Source: Linnemannia elongata (lineage: Eukaryota; Mortierellomycota; Mortierellomycetes; Mortierellales; Mortierellaceae). Taken from it: 64,000 nt of DNA. Under the pieces are notes generated by a model that was given only the letters and a program-made list of their open reading frames with translations, was not told the origin of the DNA and did not search any database. Position 1 is the first letter of the stretch; every line of letters starts with the position of its first letter. The translations under genes were made by a program, and so were the position numbers. The stretch lies in NCBI GenBank assembly GCA_036320915.1, contig JAXBDG010000012.1, positions 1,042,501-1,106,500 of the forward strand, written 5' to 3'. Positions 23,801 to 33,495 of the stretch are shown one piece after another.

Positions 23801-24156
23801 GTGGTGCTGGTGCCGGATAAGACACAGGCGTAGTTGCCGGCGCGGATAGTAGGATGAGAGGATGGCCAGTTAGGGGGGCGGGTTGATTGGAGGCAATCAA
23901 AGTCGGATTTGCATGACAGAGGTACGCCTGCAGGGGTGTCTCTCCTGCGGATCGAGGTCGATAGGGGGGAAAGAAGGTTTTCTTTTACTGTAGCAGGTGG
24001 TGATCCAAAGGATAATGATGGTGATGATGACGAAACGGTAGGCCTGGCACTGACGAAGGAAACAAGGAGGAAGAGGAGAAGGGCAAAGGAAGGGCGAAGG
24101 AGATGACGAGCGGTTGGTTGTCTCGACCCAGGGATAGGTCCTGTCGTCATTGTCAT
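20837..24156 (-). CDS. NIPA-type magnesium transporter with Cys-rich ectodomain
   Basis: NIPA/DUF803 proteins are multi-span membrane proteins linked to Mg2+ transport. Exons: 24156-23772, 23422-22761, 22608-22374, 22251-20837; 898 residues, much longer than animal NIPAs (about 330-370). The core is clear: NHVWIGVVITLISSTVLNLG, GGFIALRFAPQSLTAPLGSI, SNVIIAPLVNKEVLGRWD, LINLFHKPATIAYL and the C-terminal helices (SYTVLFAKSLINLL, VFFTIWVLLDIIGGGIYY). Two additions are unusual. A signal peptide (about residues 15-35) leads into a roughly 200-residue domain with at least 15 Cys, and a loop of about 270 Ser-rich residues is inserted between core helices. The exon 2 donor is either AAG/GTACAG (used here) or GTGTCA nine bases earlier; both keep the frame. 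Confidence 0.8.
23641..23668. repeat. G-rich tract in NIPA intron 1
   Basis: G runs of eight or more (23644-23667) in the first intron. On the sense strand this is a C tract. Confidence 0.85.
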
Positions 24157-25280
24157 GGGCCAGCGTTGTTTGTTTGCAGTGCTGTGACCAAGTCCAGCTG
24201 CTGTTGATAGGAGTTCCTGAAGGGAGGTGGTGGTAGTGCTCACACTCCCGGTTAGAAGAACAAAGGCCGCGTATTCGAAGAAGAGAGGGAGAGGATAGTA
24301 TGCTCTGGGCAGTTGTAGGACCAAAGGATGAATGAAAATGAAAAGGGGAAGGGACGAGAGTGAGACTAAGAGGATGCGATGAATGAGTATGAGAAAAAAA
24401 TAGAAGGATGGCGACAGAGATGGAGCATGAGTGAACAATGAATGGGGGGGAAAAAAAAGAAAGAAAAGAAAAAAAGGCGAGAAGAAAGTGAGAAGAAAAG
24501 AAAGGTAGTGGAGAGAAAAAAGAGTGTGTGAGCGAGACTGATAAAGACACTGTATTAATAACTATCCATCGTCTTCCCACACGCGACCTTGTTCGTCTTT
24601 GACTTTTTACACTGTGTACACATTTGCAGTACTTGTGTTGTGAAAGTAAGAAAAACATTGAGCGCCCGATCGACTTTGGATTCTAGAAAAAAAATCAAAA
24701 TGTCTTCATTCCTTGGCGCCAATCGTCTCCTGTAAAAGTAAAAAAAACTCTCCATTTGTGGTTGACGCGAGTAAAGGAGCATTGACATTCTACCTTATTT
24801 TATTTCTTTATTCTATCTCTATTCTGAACTACTCCCACATACTTTTCGCTCTCCAATTTCCATTATCTCCATAGACAAATCCATGATCTCTTTCAAAACA
24901 AATAGTAAAAAGGGAACGATTGACCATTGAACTGATTGTCATAATCACAAGAACCATGGCAATAGTTGCTATTGATATCTTGAACATCAATCTGGTGAGG
25001 ACTGAGCCGAACTTGCATTCAAATCAAGTCATACCATCAAACCAATCCTCAAATTGTCTACAAAAAAGAAGGAAGAAAGGCTCACCAACATACATTCTAC
25101 GGCGGAAATTCCCACCACTTATGGTACCCATGGTCCATGGAGCAGCAGATTCTTTCTTTCACCTCATTTCCCACCTATCTACCAACTGCCATTTCTCTGC
25201 AAACATTTCATGATCGAGTTAACCGAGCAAAAGGTCAAAAGCCCTGTGGATTCCAGAGGAGCAAAAAGAGAAGGCAAAGT
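24157..25280. other. Intergenic, no gene seen
   Basis: Upstream of the NIPA gene. It is purine-rich on the plus strand up to about 24540 (CT-rich leader in the gene's sense), then plain AT-rich sequence up to tRNA-Val. Confidence 0.5.
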
Positions 25281-25353
25281 GTTTGTACTCGGACTTGAAC
25301 CGAGGACCGTCTGTGTGTTAGACAGACGTGATAACCAACTACACCATACAAAC
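25281..25353 (-). tRNA. tRNA-Val (AAC)
   Basis: Read on the minus strand: 73 bases, acceptor stem GTTTGTA paired with TACAAAC, D-arm with GTGTAGTTGGTTATCAC, anticodon loop CTAACAC (anticodon AAC), and T-arm with GGTTCAAGTCC-like sequence. There is no intron and no encoded CCA. A T run (CTCTTTTTG) lies about 13 bases downstream and should stop RNA polymerase III. Retroelement remnants begin about 8 bases upstream of its 5' end. Confidence 0.95.
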
Positions 25354-25361
25354 TCACTAGC

Positions 25362-25458
25362 GCTTACTGTGGAATTTTCCTATACACCTATATTTTCTTT
25401 GACGCCACTAATATTGAACGCCACCAAAAAATATTATTCAAAAAAACCCTAAAAAAAA
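25362..25458 (+). mobile_element. Short A-tailed retroelement remnant F, copy 1
   Basis: About 97 bp ending in an A-rich tail. It is about 80% identical by eye to 29849-29947 (shared CCTATACA, TTTGAC/CCCACTAATATT and CACCACCAAAAA blocks). In both places the A tail is followed directly by a truncated LINE copy. It may be the 3' end of another non-LTR element or a SINE; no coding content. Confidence 0.6.
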
Positions 25459-26644
25459 TGGACACCATCAGCACTGGACTTCACAGCGTCGAGTCAAGAA
25501 GGCGGTACCCCATTTGGATGATGTCGAGTGGCGCTCAACCCTGGCCTTTGTACATGCAAGACGGGCTGTCTTCACTTTCTACAGTAACAGCAAGGATACC
25601 CGCCAACGGTCCCACCACATCAAGAAACTTCATGGTATGCTACCGACCAGGAACTCTATGATGGCGCGCCACCCAGATCTATACCCTGACTGTATCTGCC
25701 GAGTCTGCATGGAGGAGGAGGAGGACAATGAGCATTTGTGGACTTGCCCAGCAAAGAGAGAGACTACTACCGCTATCTGGAGGGAGGCCATGGACAAGAT
25801 CGATGAGTGGGGCATCAAGGCAACAGACAGTTACAACGCGGCCAAGAGGCGAGAGCACGAGAGAGCAGAGGCGAGTGGTCGTCAAGTACCGCCCCCAGTG
25901 CCAGTTCCTTGGCGCTGTCCATCTGATGAGGAGCATGTCCGTGGGTTCTCTTCTATCGGTGGCGCTCAATCGGTTTATCGGGGCCTGCCGGTCCCCGATC
26001 GCGACCTGGATCCAAAGTGGCACGTCTCGGACCTACTGCGAGGCATCACCCCCAAGAGCATGCTGTCTGAGTGGTCGTCAGTCTTCCGATCCCCAAAGTC
26101 GATTGCACAGACGGTCCTGCACAAGTTTGTTGGCTACCTGGAGGCACAGGCCTCGGAGCTGATCTGGAAACCTCGGTGTTCGGAGACAATTGCATGGGAG
26201 CAGGCGCAAGGCATCACTACAAAAGACAAGACATCCAAGTACACTGGCCCTCGAGGAGATTGGAGCAACGGTTATGGCTATATCACCCGAGCTGGTTTTT
26301 GTCCCTGCGGCGCTTCGCTAGCCGCACATGAGGATGGGCATTGTCCGGGCCCGTCTTTGGATCCCATCGCTGCAGATGTACGTTTGTTAGAGAGTCAATT
26401 AGGAAGGAGGCGGTTGTCGTTGATGGAGAGGATGGGGAGGATCCCCTTCATGAGGGTGTGCGAGTAGTTTATTTCCTTCCGTCCCAGCCTGAGAAGGCGA
26501 GTGATTGTTGCGCTGAGCCTGCCGAGCTTTGGACTCAGGGACAGCGACTAGGTCTATGGCTACTGGGAGAGTTCATTTGATAGTGCCCTTTTTATTCCTT
26601 TGAATGCCTCCTGGAGTTGTTAACTAGAGAAATAAATCGCAAAC

Positions 26645-26672
<28 letters not shown>
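25459..26672 (+). mobile_element. LINE copy A, 5'-truncated, C-terminal ORF intact
   Basis: 3' end of a non-LTR retrotransposon ORF2. An open frame runs from about 25463 to a stop at 26465-26467 (about 334 codons). It contains a CxxC-x8-H-x3-C knuckle (CRVCMEEEEDNEHLWTC), of the kind that follows reverse transcriptase in LINEs, and a second C-rich cluster, FCPCGASLAAHEDGHC. A 3' UTR of about 175 bp with AATAAA leads to a 28-base A tail (26645-26672). Everything upstream (reverse transcriptase, RNase H) is missing, so this copy is dead on arrival. The 5' end abuts the A tail of remnant F. Confidence 0.85.
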
Positions 26673-26675
<3 letters not shown>

Positions 26676-28057
26676 ATCCAAAGTGGCACGTCTCGGACCC
26701 ATCCAATGTAACGAGCTGGCAGACCAGGCGGCAAAGGCGGCAGCACAGAGCGCTACAGTACCATTGAAAGTGGATCTCACTCAGCAGGCGGGTATCACGA
26801 GCTTTGCACATTGCTATGGTGTGCTTGTTGAAATCGACCTACGACAACTCCTCAAACAACAAACGACAATCCGACACCACCAGGCCTGGACGTCGCAGAG
26901 ACGGGTGAAGAGGGCGATCCCTTACATCGACGATGTGGAATGGACCTCGACCTTGGCTCATGTTCACGACAGGTGAGCAGTCTTCGCCTTTTACAGTAAC
27001 AGCAAAGACTCTCATCAACGGACACATCACGTCAAAAAGCTGCATGGAATGCTACCCACCCTGAACTCCATGCAGGCACGCAAGCCCAACCTGTACCCAA
27101 CATGTCTTTGCCGACAATGCGAGCTCGAGAAGGAGGATAACGAGCATGTCTGGAACTGTTCCTCGGCAGCTGAGACCACCACTACGATCTGGAAGGAGGC
27201 TATGGGCAAGATCGACGAGTGGGGTGTACAGGCGACAAACAACTACAATGCAGCCAGGAAGCGAGAACACCAACGCGCGGTGGATAACGGTCGTCAAGCC
27301 CCGCGGCCAGTACTCATACACTGGCGGCCCCCCCGAGATGCGGATCATGTGCGAGGATTCTCCTCTATCGGTGGAGCTCGAGCCGTGCACAGCGGTAGTC
27401 CTGCTCCCGATCGCGATAAGAACCCCATGTGGAACGTATCGGACCTACTCCGCGGCATCACCCCAAAGAGCATGTTGACTGAATGGTGCGCGATCTTCAG
27501 GACCCCACAGTCCATCGCCAAGACGGTCCTCCACAAATTTGTTGGCTACCTGGAGACGCAGGCCTCAGAGCGGATCTGAAAATCCCGATGCTCCGCGACG
27601 ATCACGTGGGAGCAGACCCAGGGCATCTCTGCCAAGGACAAAACATCAAAATACACAGGCCCCTGTGGCGACTGGAGTCAAGGATATGGTTACATCACGC
27701 GTGATGGTTTCTGCCCGTGTGGCGCTTCGCTAGCCACACATGAGGATCGGACATGCCCTGGAGCGACCAAGAATCCACGAGCAGCTGACGAGCGGCTGTT
27801 GGAGAGTTTGTTGGGAAGGAGGAAGTTATCATTGATGGAGAGGATGGGAAGAATTCCCTTCATTCGTATCTAGTTCTATTTTCTTCCGTTATTGCTGTGA
27901 AGAGCAGCGACAATTGTTGCGCAGAGCCAGGTCACGGACCGGACTGTGACTGATGGATGGTTCACTGAAGAGTTTGGTCTGTAGCCCCCTTTACTTCCAA
28001 ATGTCTCCTTTGTTCTGTTTGTCAGAGAAATAAAATCGTGTGCGAAAAAAAAAAAAA
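26673..28057 (+). mobile_element. LINE copy B, 5'-truncated, two stop codons
   Basis: Same family as copy A, starting slightly further upstream in the ORF: NELADQAAKAA is the typical end of an RNase H domain (N-E-x-A-D-x-x-A-K). The frame matches copy A through CRQCELEKEDNEHVWNC to a terminal IPFIRI stop at 27871-27873. It is broken by TGA at 26974-26976 (Arg in copy A) and TGA at 27577-27579 (Trp in copy A). It ends in a 13-base A tail at 28045-28057. Its first 27 bases duplicate an internal stretch of copy A (see findings). Confidence 0.85.
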
Positions 28058-28189
28058 GGCCTGTACCGACAGGCAAGCGAGTAGGCATACCTATCGTGGT
28101 CCCCTCGAACCCCCTCAGCGTCCTTGATATACTGCCCTTAATAACACTACCTTAAATAAGCCTCCTCTCCTTGACCTGAGTTGTTCCTT

Positions 28190-28281
28190 CCTTTTCACCT
28201 TGAAACCACTCAGCTCCGCTGGTACGTAGAAATAGAGGATCGCCCCCAAGGAGCACCCCCAGTACTCCTAGGCCTCTATTC
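28190..28281 (+). repeat. Direct repeat, left copy (LTR remnant)
   Basis: About 92 bp nearly identical to 29757-29848 (shared CAGCTCCGCTGGTACGTAG and GAGGATCGCCCCCAAGGAGC). Sequence to the left of it has no counterpart beside the right copy, so the left long terminal repeat appears cut back to its last part. Confidence 0.7.
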
Positions 28282-29444
28282 TTTCAATGCTAGCAAAGGT
28301 CTAACGATCTTAAACGTGCCCCACACGTATATGGTACGCTTCGGATTATCAGACGGCACATCCGACGAAGACGACGAACAAGAATTTTTTACCCGATGAG
28401 CATCTGGCTCAGTTACAGCAGCAGGAAGCGTTCCTTCAACAACAGCTGCATCAGCAACAACAGCAACAACAGCAAGAACAATTGCAGCAGCAGAATCCAA
28501 TTCCCCCAAATGTGTTCCAACAATACGAGAAACGCTTAGAGCATCAGGAGCAACAGAACACAGCTTTAATCGACCTGGTCAAACACCTTCAACAACAACT
28601 TCAGCTAACAATGGCCGCCGTCCAGAAATCCTCGAACTCCGCTGTCCCACCCGCTCCAATCACCCTTCCACCCATCCATCCACAACCATCAAACCATCCA
28701 ACTCGCTCCGCAGCCGACTTATTTTCCCACTCCATCACAAATCCATACAGCCACCATCCCTATGAACGTTTCGAGGATCCTAACCGCCCCGCGCCGGAGT
28801 TCCCATCCAGGATCGAGTCCTTCACTGGCAACCAGCTGACCTTAGATCTGGATGAGTATTTGTCGGACATTGAATTGCCCTTCATCAAGAGCTGTCCAGA
28901 AAACAAGAAGGTTTCGTCATTTGTTGGCCTGCTTAAGTCAGGTGCGCGTCAATGGGCCGAGCAGTACCTGGAGTCGCTCTCCCCATCACAGGCCATCGAA
29001 TGGGCTCCCTTCAAGGCTGCGTTCCGAGCCCGTTGGAGGGTCACCCACTTGACAACCAACCTTCGTGCTGAAATCGAGGTTTTGAGACGCGGCCCTAATG
29101 AAGCTCTAGCCTCCTTTGCGGCCCGATACCTCGCCCTAGCCAACCGCATTCCCGACCGCTCAGACAAGGACAAGAAACTAGACTTCGCACGCAAGCTGCC
29201 CTCTTGGCTCCAGGGCCGCATCAGCGACCTCCATAGTGAAGACGATCGTCTTGACGCATTCCTCCACAAGGTTGTGGCCAAGGAGGCCTCCATTCAGACT
29301 TTCGAGTACCAAGACGGCAACCGTAACGGAAGGAGACCTTATCGCGGCGGAAACCATGGGAACAAAACGTTCAGCACATACCACTCGTCTACCTTGGAGC
29401 AGGCTGCCTGTCGTGTCATACTCTACGATCGGTCGACTCTTAGC

Positions 29445-29474
29445 ACTTGGGCGCAGTTTTGTCTTCGCCCAAGT
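29445..29474. other. Inverted repeat (9-bp perfect stem) in probable LTR
   Basis: ACTTGGGCG at 29445-29453 and CGCCCAAGT at 29466-29474 with a 12-base loop. It lies just inside the proposed right LTR. Confidence 0.75.
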
Positions 29475-29848
29475 AATCAATTAATTAGCATAGCCACAGT
29501 CAAAGATATATATATGTAGTTTGTACCCAAATAGTTTAATCCTTACCTAGTAACTCGAATACACTTTGTCAAACATCTTACCTCTCTCCCATTGAAAACC
29601 ATCTTCTCCCACACATCCCACTTCCAGCCTCTGCCTTGAGAAAGGTCAACCTCGCCTAGTGTCCCTAGTCTTGATTCGCGACACACTCAGGTACAAGACC
29701 CCTCCTTACCCTTAGTTTACTTGCATAGCGCCTATACTCGTTACTTATTAAACGCCTTTTCACCTTGGAACCACTCAGCTCCGCTGGTACGTAGAAATAG
29801 AGGATCGCCCCCAAGGAGCACCCCCAGTACTCCTAGGCCTCTATTCTG

Positions 29849-29947
29849 AGGAGTTTCCCTATACAGTTATATTTCCTTTGACCCCACTAATATTAAACAC
29901 CACCAAAAATTATTGTTCAAAAAACTCTAAAAAAAAAAAAAAAAAAA
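29849..29947 (+). mobile_element. Short A-tailed retroelement remnant F, copy 2
   Basis: Second copy of remnant F (compare 25362-25458), with a 19-base A tail (29929-29947) directly joined to LINE copy C. It follows the right-hand direct repeat without a gap. Confidence 0.6.
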
Positions 29948-30151
29948 TGGGAAGAATCCCCTTCATTCGTATCTAGTTCTATTTTCTTCCGTTATTGCTG
30001 TGAAGAGCAGCTACAATTGTTGCGCAGACGGACCGGACTGTGACTGACGGATAGTTCACTGAGGAACTTGGTCTGTAGTTCCCTTTGCTTCTAAATGCCT
30101 CCTTTGTTCTATTTTTCAGAGAAATAAAATTGTGTACGAAAAAAAAAAAAA
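29948..30151 (+). mobile_element. LINE copy C, 3' UTR only
   Basis: Begins at the last codons of the LINE ORF (GRIPFIRI stop) and continues through the 3' UTR, with AATAAA and a 13-base A tail at 30139-30151. It is over 90% similar by eye to the end of copy B. Confidence 0.8.
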
Positions 30152-30534
30152 TACACAGGTCCCCGTGGCGACTGGAGTCAAGGATATGGTTACATCACGC
30201 GTGATGGTTTCTGCCCGTGTGGCGCTTCGCTAGCCATACATGAGGATTGGATCTGTCCTGGAGCGATCAAGGACCCACAAGTTGCTGATGACCGGTTCTT
30301 GGAGTGTTTTTTGAAAAAGGGGAGGTTGTCATCGGTGGAGAGGATGGAAAGAATCACCTCTCTTCATATCTAGGTTCATTTTCTTCTGTTCAAGCTACGA
30401 AGAGCAGCGACGATTGTTGTGCAGAGTCAGACTCCGCACCGGATTGTAACTGGCGGATGATGCAATGCAGAGTTTAGTCTATAGCCTCATTACTTCCAAT
30501 AATACCTCCTTTGTGTTGTTTGCCAGAGAAAAAA
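30152..30534 (+). mobile_element. LINE copy D, ORF end plus 3' UTR, decayed
   Basis: Starts in the last 60 codons of the ORF (GDWSQGYGYITRDGFCPCGASL) and runs through a diverged 3' UTR to a short A run at about 30529-30536. The polyadenylation signal is decayed to GAGAAAAAAAA. It ends 23 bp from the stop of the next gene. Confidence 0.75.
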
Positions 30535-30557
30535 AATGAAGTTTATAGAAAGGGTGC

Positions 30558-31319
30558 TCAAACATGAGAGTAAGGCGGCAGGGCTTCTCGGTTGGGTATC
30601 TCAGCCATCGACTGGACTCTGTTGCTTGTTGACTGCGAAGATGACGAAGACGACGATGATTCTGAAACTGAAGCTGAGGATAAGGATGATGGCGGAAAGT
30701 AGGCACGCGCTGGTAGTTGATGGTGGTGTTGTGGTCCTCCAATATGGCCCTTCATTAGACCATAGCCTGTTGCTCGCGACAGAGATGACTCTGGAGTGTC
30801 GATTGGAGAGAGCGCAATTTCGAGATTGTCTTCCTTGTCGTACGGAAGAGCTGCCGGGGGCAGGAGACTCGCAATGGACATCTCCTGTGTCTGTCGATAT
30901 GAAGGAGGGGGGCTGGTCATCGCATTGCCGGATTCTTGATCTTCCAGTGCCCTCTTCAGCTGCGATTCATAGCGAAGTGTGAGAATCGCCTCAATAACAA
31001 CCAAGAGCGATGTCGGAAAGGAAAAGCTGACATCGGTCCTGAAAATGTCACGGTCGTGAATGTATCTGGTATAAGTCCAGCTTGTGTTGACGGCCAGCCA
31101 GACAAACGCAAGGAGGATCATCAAGAAGGCACGAGGGTACTTGTTGACGAGGCGGTGTTGGCACACCAGGGAGAAGAAATAGCTGCCCATAAGGGCAAAT
31201 GAGAGGTATCCGTTGAAGCGATCAATGTCATAGACCCGTCGATCATAAGCAAGACTTGCGCTGGCTGCTAAAGCGAGTAAGAGAATGATGATCCGGAGGA
31301 TCCGAGGAGGAGACGCCAT
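30558..31319 (-). CDS. Four-helix membrane protein with PPxY motifs
   Basis: Single exon of 253 residues from the ATG at 31319. Four hydrophobic helices at about residues 5-25, 36-56, 61-82 and 95-113, with short polar loops, resemble MARVEL-like or other small fungal tetraspan proteins; I do not recognise the family. The cytosolic tail (about 140 residues) holds PPPSY and a C-terminal PPYSHV, both PPxY-type motifs that bind WW domains of Rsp5/Nedd4 ubiquitin ligases. An acidic and Ser-rich region lies between them. Its role as an Rsp5 adaptor or target is inference. The open frame extends upstream of the ATG, but only from a TTG. The 3' flank was invaded by LINE copy D. Confidence 0.62.
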   Translation of the reverse strand: MASPPRILRIIILLLALAASASLAYDRRVYDIDRFNGYLSFALMGSYFFSLVCQHRLVNKYPRAFLMILLAFVWLAVNTSWTYTRYIHDRDIFRTDVSFSFPTSLLVVIEAILTLRYESQLKRALEDQESGNAMTSPPPSYRQTQEMSIASLLPPAALPYDKEDNLEIALSPIDTPESSLSRATGYGLMKGHIGGPQHHHQLPARAYFPPSSLSSASVSESSSSSSSSQSTSNRVQSMAEIPNREALPPYSHV

Positions 31320-31733
31320 CTGGAGTGCTGTTGCTATGGCCGTTGTAGCAATTGTTTTTGCTTTTAGTGTCCGCGGTAATGCTTCCGGAGGTTGCTTTGA
31401 CAAGTGTGGCTCGTCAAGGTAATGGAGAGGTGAACTGGTTGTCAACGGTTAGTTGGGTGTGCGAAAGAACAAAAAAAGAAACAAAAAGTGGCACGAGCGA
31501 GAAGAACAGTAATAAATAAACGATGCGATTCCAATGCGCACCGTAAGACATGTGTGCAGTTCAGGCCTTCTTGTTTGAATATTCCGGTTTCTACCTTATT
31601 GTAACGGTTGTGCATCGCTGTGGCTGCCGATCCTCGAATAAACACAAAAGGATATTCAAGCAAGTCTTAAACGAGGCGTTTGCTGTTGACATGATCAAGT
31701 TTATGTAGATGTCATTCATGATACATTATTCTT

Positions 31734-33122
31734 CTATTCGTTCAAGGCAATGATGGTCATCATGCCTACACCGATCAGCATGGCCACGATTTCGGCTCCA
31801 AACTGCCTGGCATCCTTGGCAAACTTGCCCGAGACGGTCAAGAGCTCGGGGATGACGCCGACGGTGGCAATATACAAGAATCCGCCAGCAGTAAAGGGGA
31901 TCACAAGGTCGCCTGCACGCATGGGGATGCTCTCGAAGCCAAAGAGAGCCAACTTTTGATCCTCCAAGGCTAGGCGGTCGCCATCTCCAGACTTGCTCAT
32001 CTCTTCAATCGCAATTCCAGCCAATGTGCCCAAGAACGCTCCAATGGCGGTGATAAATTGCGACATCATGGCCTTGCTTCGAGGAAAGCCCGATTGGATC
32101 AAGATAGCATAGTCGCCAACCTCGTGAGGGATCTCGTGGAAGAAGACGGCAACAGTGGTGGTGGCTCCGATGGCTGGAGAGGTGTAAAAGGAAGCAGCCA
32201 TAGCGAGACCGTCGGTGAAGTTGTGTGTTGCGTCCGCAATGAGATTCAGGTAGGCAGACAACTTGATACTGTTCGAGATCTCCTTCTTAGGCGTCTCCGC
32301 CACCTTTTTATCCTGGTCCTGCTCCTTCTTGTCCTTGTTGGCGTTCTTGCGCTGGCGCAGAGTCGTATCATTGTCGTCGTGTTTATGCTCGTGTTTATGG
32401 TCGCTATCCTGGTCGTGGTGATGGTGGTCCTTGATAGTATTGCCATGATCGTGGCCATGGCTATGGCTGTGTCCTCCTTCGCCTCCACTAACAACGCGCA
32501 TCACCTTGTCGATACAGAAGAAGATGAAGAATCCGACAAAGATACCCAGACCGACGACCACGTTCTTCTTTTCGTTGGCAGCGACCAATTCGCCAGTGTG
32601 GACCTCGCCCAAGAAGGAGTGAGGCAGGAGATGCAGGAAGACGTCGCCAAGGAGACCACCGACAGCAAATGCGACAAGGGTGTTAAGCGACTCGGGCTTG
32701 ATATCTGGTGGGACAAAGTAAAGGAGCAGGTTGGGGATGATCGAGATGTAGGTGGTGCCGAGGAGAGAGTTGACCATAGGTGAGCCGGGGAAGAGAAAGG
32801 CAAAGAGGGCTTTCATACGACTGCTGGTGGCGGATAGCTCGCCGTGCTCGACGCGTGATCCAACAACGTTCCCATCCTTGTCATAGATGGGCAGGGCGTG
32901 GAAGAGAGCCTCCTCCTCGCCAGCCTGACCGGCCTTGTGGAAGGGACAGTCGCCAGGGTTGGTGGGATCAGCGTGGGCATGGACGCTGTCCTTTGGGATC
33001 TGGCTGTTAGAGCGGTGATGGTGGTGTCCATGGGCGGAGACGAGCGAGATGACGGCGAGGGAGATGGCAACGGCGGCCAAGAGGCCGACGGCGCGCGACC
33101 TGTTGAGCTTGATGGTGGCCAT
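31734..33122 (-). CDS. ZIP zinc transporter, ZIP7/KE4 (Yke4) type
   Basis: Single exon, 462 residues. It moves zinc (possibly other divalent metals) out of the ER/Golgi into the cytosol in the ZIP7/SLC39A7 and yeast Yke4 families. An N-terminal signal-like helix (10-30) is followed by a His cluster (HGHHHH) and a second HAHAD. Eight membrane spans follow. The metal-site motifs HNFTDGLAMAASF (His300) and HEIPHEVGDYAIL (His329, His333) are complete. The variable loop between spans 3 and 4 (about 214-280) is very His/Asp/Lys-rich, including GHSHSHGHDHG. Together these features place it in the LIV-1 subfamily. The upstream 500 bp is low-complexity. Confidence 0.93.
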   Translation of the reverse strand: MATIKLNRSRAVGLLAAVAISLAVISLVSAHGHHHHRSNSQIPKDSVHAHADPTNPGDCPFHKAGQAGEEEALFHALPIYDKDGNVVGSRVEHGELSATSSRMKALFAFLFPGSPMVNSLLGTTYISIIPNLLLYFVPPDIKPESLNTLVAFAVGGLLGDVFLHLLPHSFLGEVHTGELVAANEKKNVVVGLGIFVGFFIFFCIDKVMRVVSGGEGGHSHSHGHDHGNTIKDHHHHDQDSDHKHEHKHDDNDTTLRQRKNANKDKKEQDQDKKVAETPKKEISNSIKLSAYLNLIADATHNFTDGLAMAASFYTSPAIGATTTVAVFFHEIPHEVGDYAILIQSGFPRSKAMMSQFITAIGAFLGTLAGIAIEEMSKSGDGDRLALEDQKLALFGFESIPMRAGDLVIPFTAGGFLYIATVGVIPELLTVSGKFAKDARQFGAEIVAMLIGVGMMTIIALNE

Positions 33123-33464
33123 GGGTATGATGTTGTCCTACGGAGAAGGTGAATGGGATTGGATGAGGGTGAGGAGGAGGATATGATCAGGAGGGTAGGT
33201 TTTATATGATGGCCCTTTGTTTGGTTTGATTATGTCAAGGCCGCGCGTTGTTTGTCGCAGTTGATGTTTGCTGTTGATGTTTGTTCGTTGTTCGTTGTTC
33301 GTTGTTCATTGTTGAAGGCCAAAAGACACAAGGGTCGGAATTGAGATGAGGTACCTTTCTTTCGTTTCTTTTTTTCTTCTTTTTTTTCCTGTTTGTGTAC
33401 TATACAGAGTGAGGAAGGAAGGAAGGAAGGGAGGAAGGATAGAAGGATGGACAAGGGAAGAAGA

Positions 33465-33495
<31 letters not shown>

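Larger units (their letters stand above)
28190..29848 (+). mobile_element. Gag-only LTR retrotransposon remnant
   Basis: Bounded by the 92-bp direct repeat. The interior codes for a gag-like protein (28330-29440): an acidic start (DGTSDEDDEQEF), a long Gln coiled-coil-like segment, and a capsid-type core with PNRPAPEFPSRIESFTGN, YLESLSPSQAIEW and LRAEIEVLRRGPNEALASFA, as in Ty3/Gypsy gag. A run of six T at about 28385 shifts the frame between the acidic start and the Gln segment. There is no zinc knuckle, protease, reverse transcriptase or integrase; after RPYRGGNHGN the frame runs into probable LTR sequence starting TGTCGTGTCATA at about 29409. It is non-autonomous, either deleted or of the TR-GAG kind. 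Confidence 0.68.

Noticed and set aside
32058..32783. 241-residue plus-strand open frame
   Set aside because: Antisense to the ZIP transporter; its Val/Leu-rich stretch mirrors the His/Asp-rich loop.
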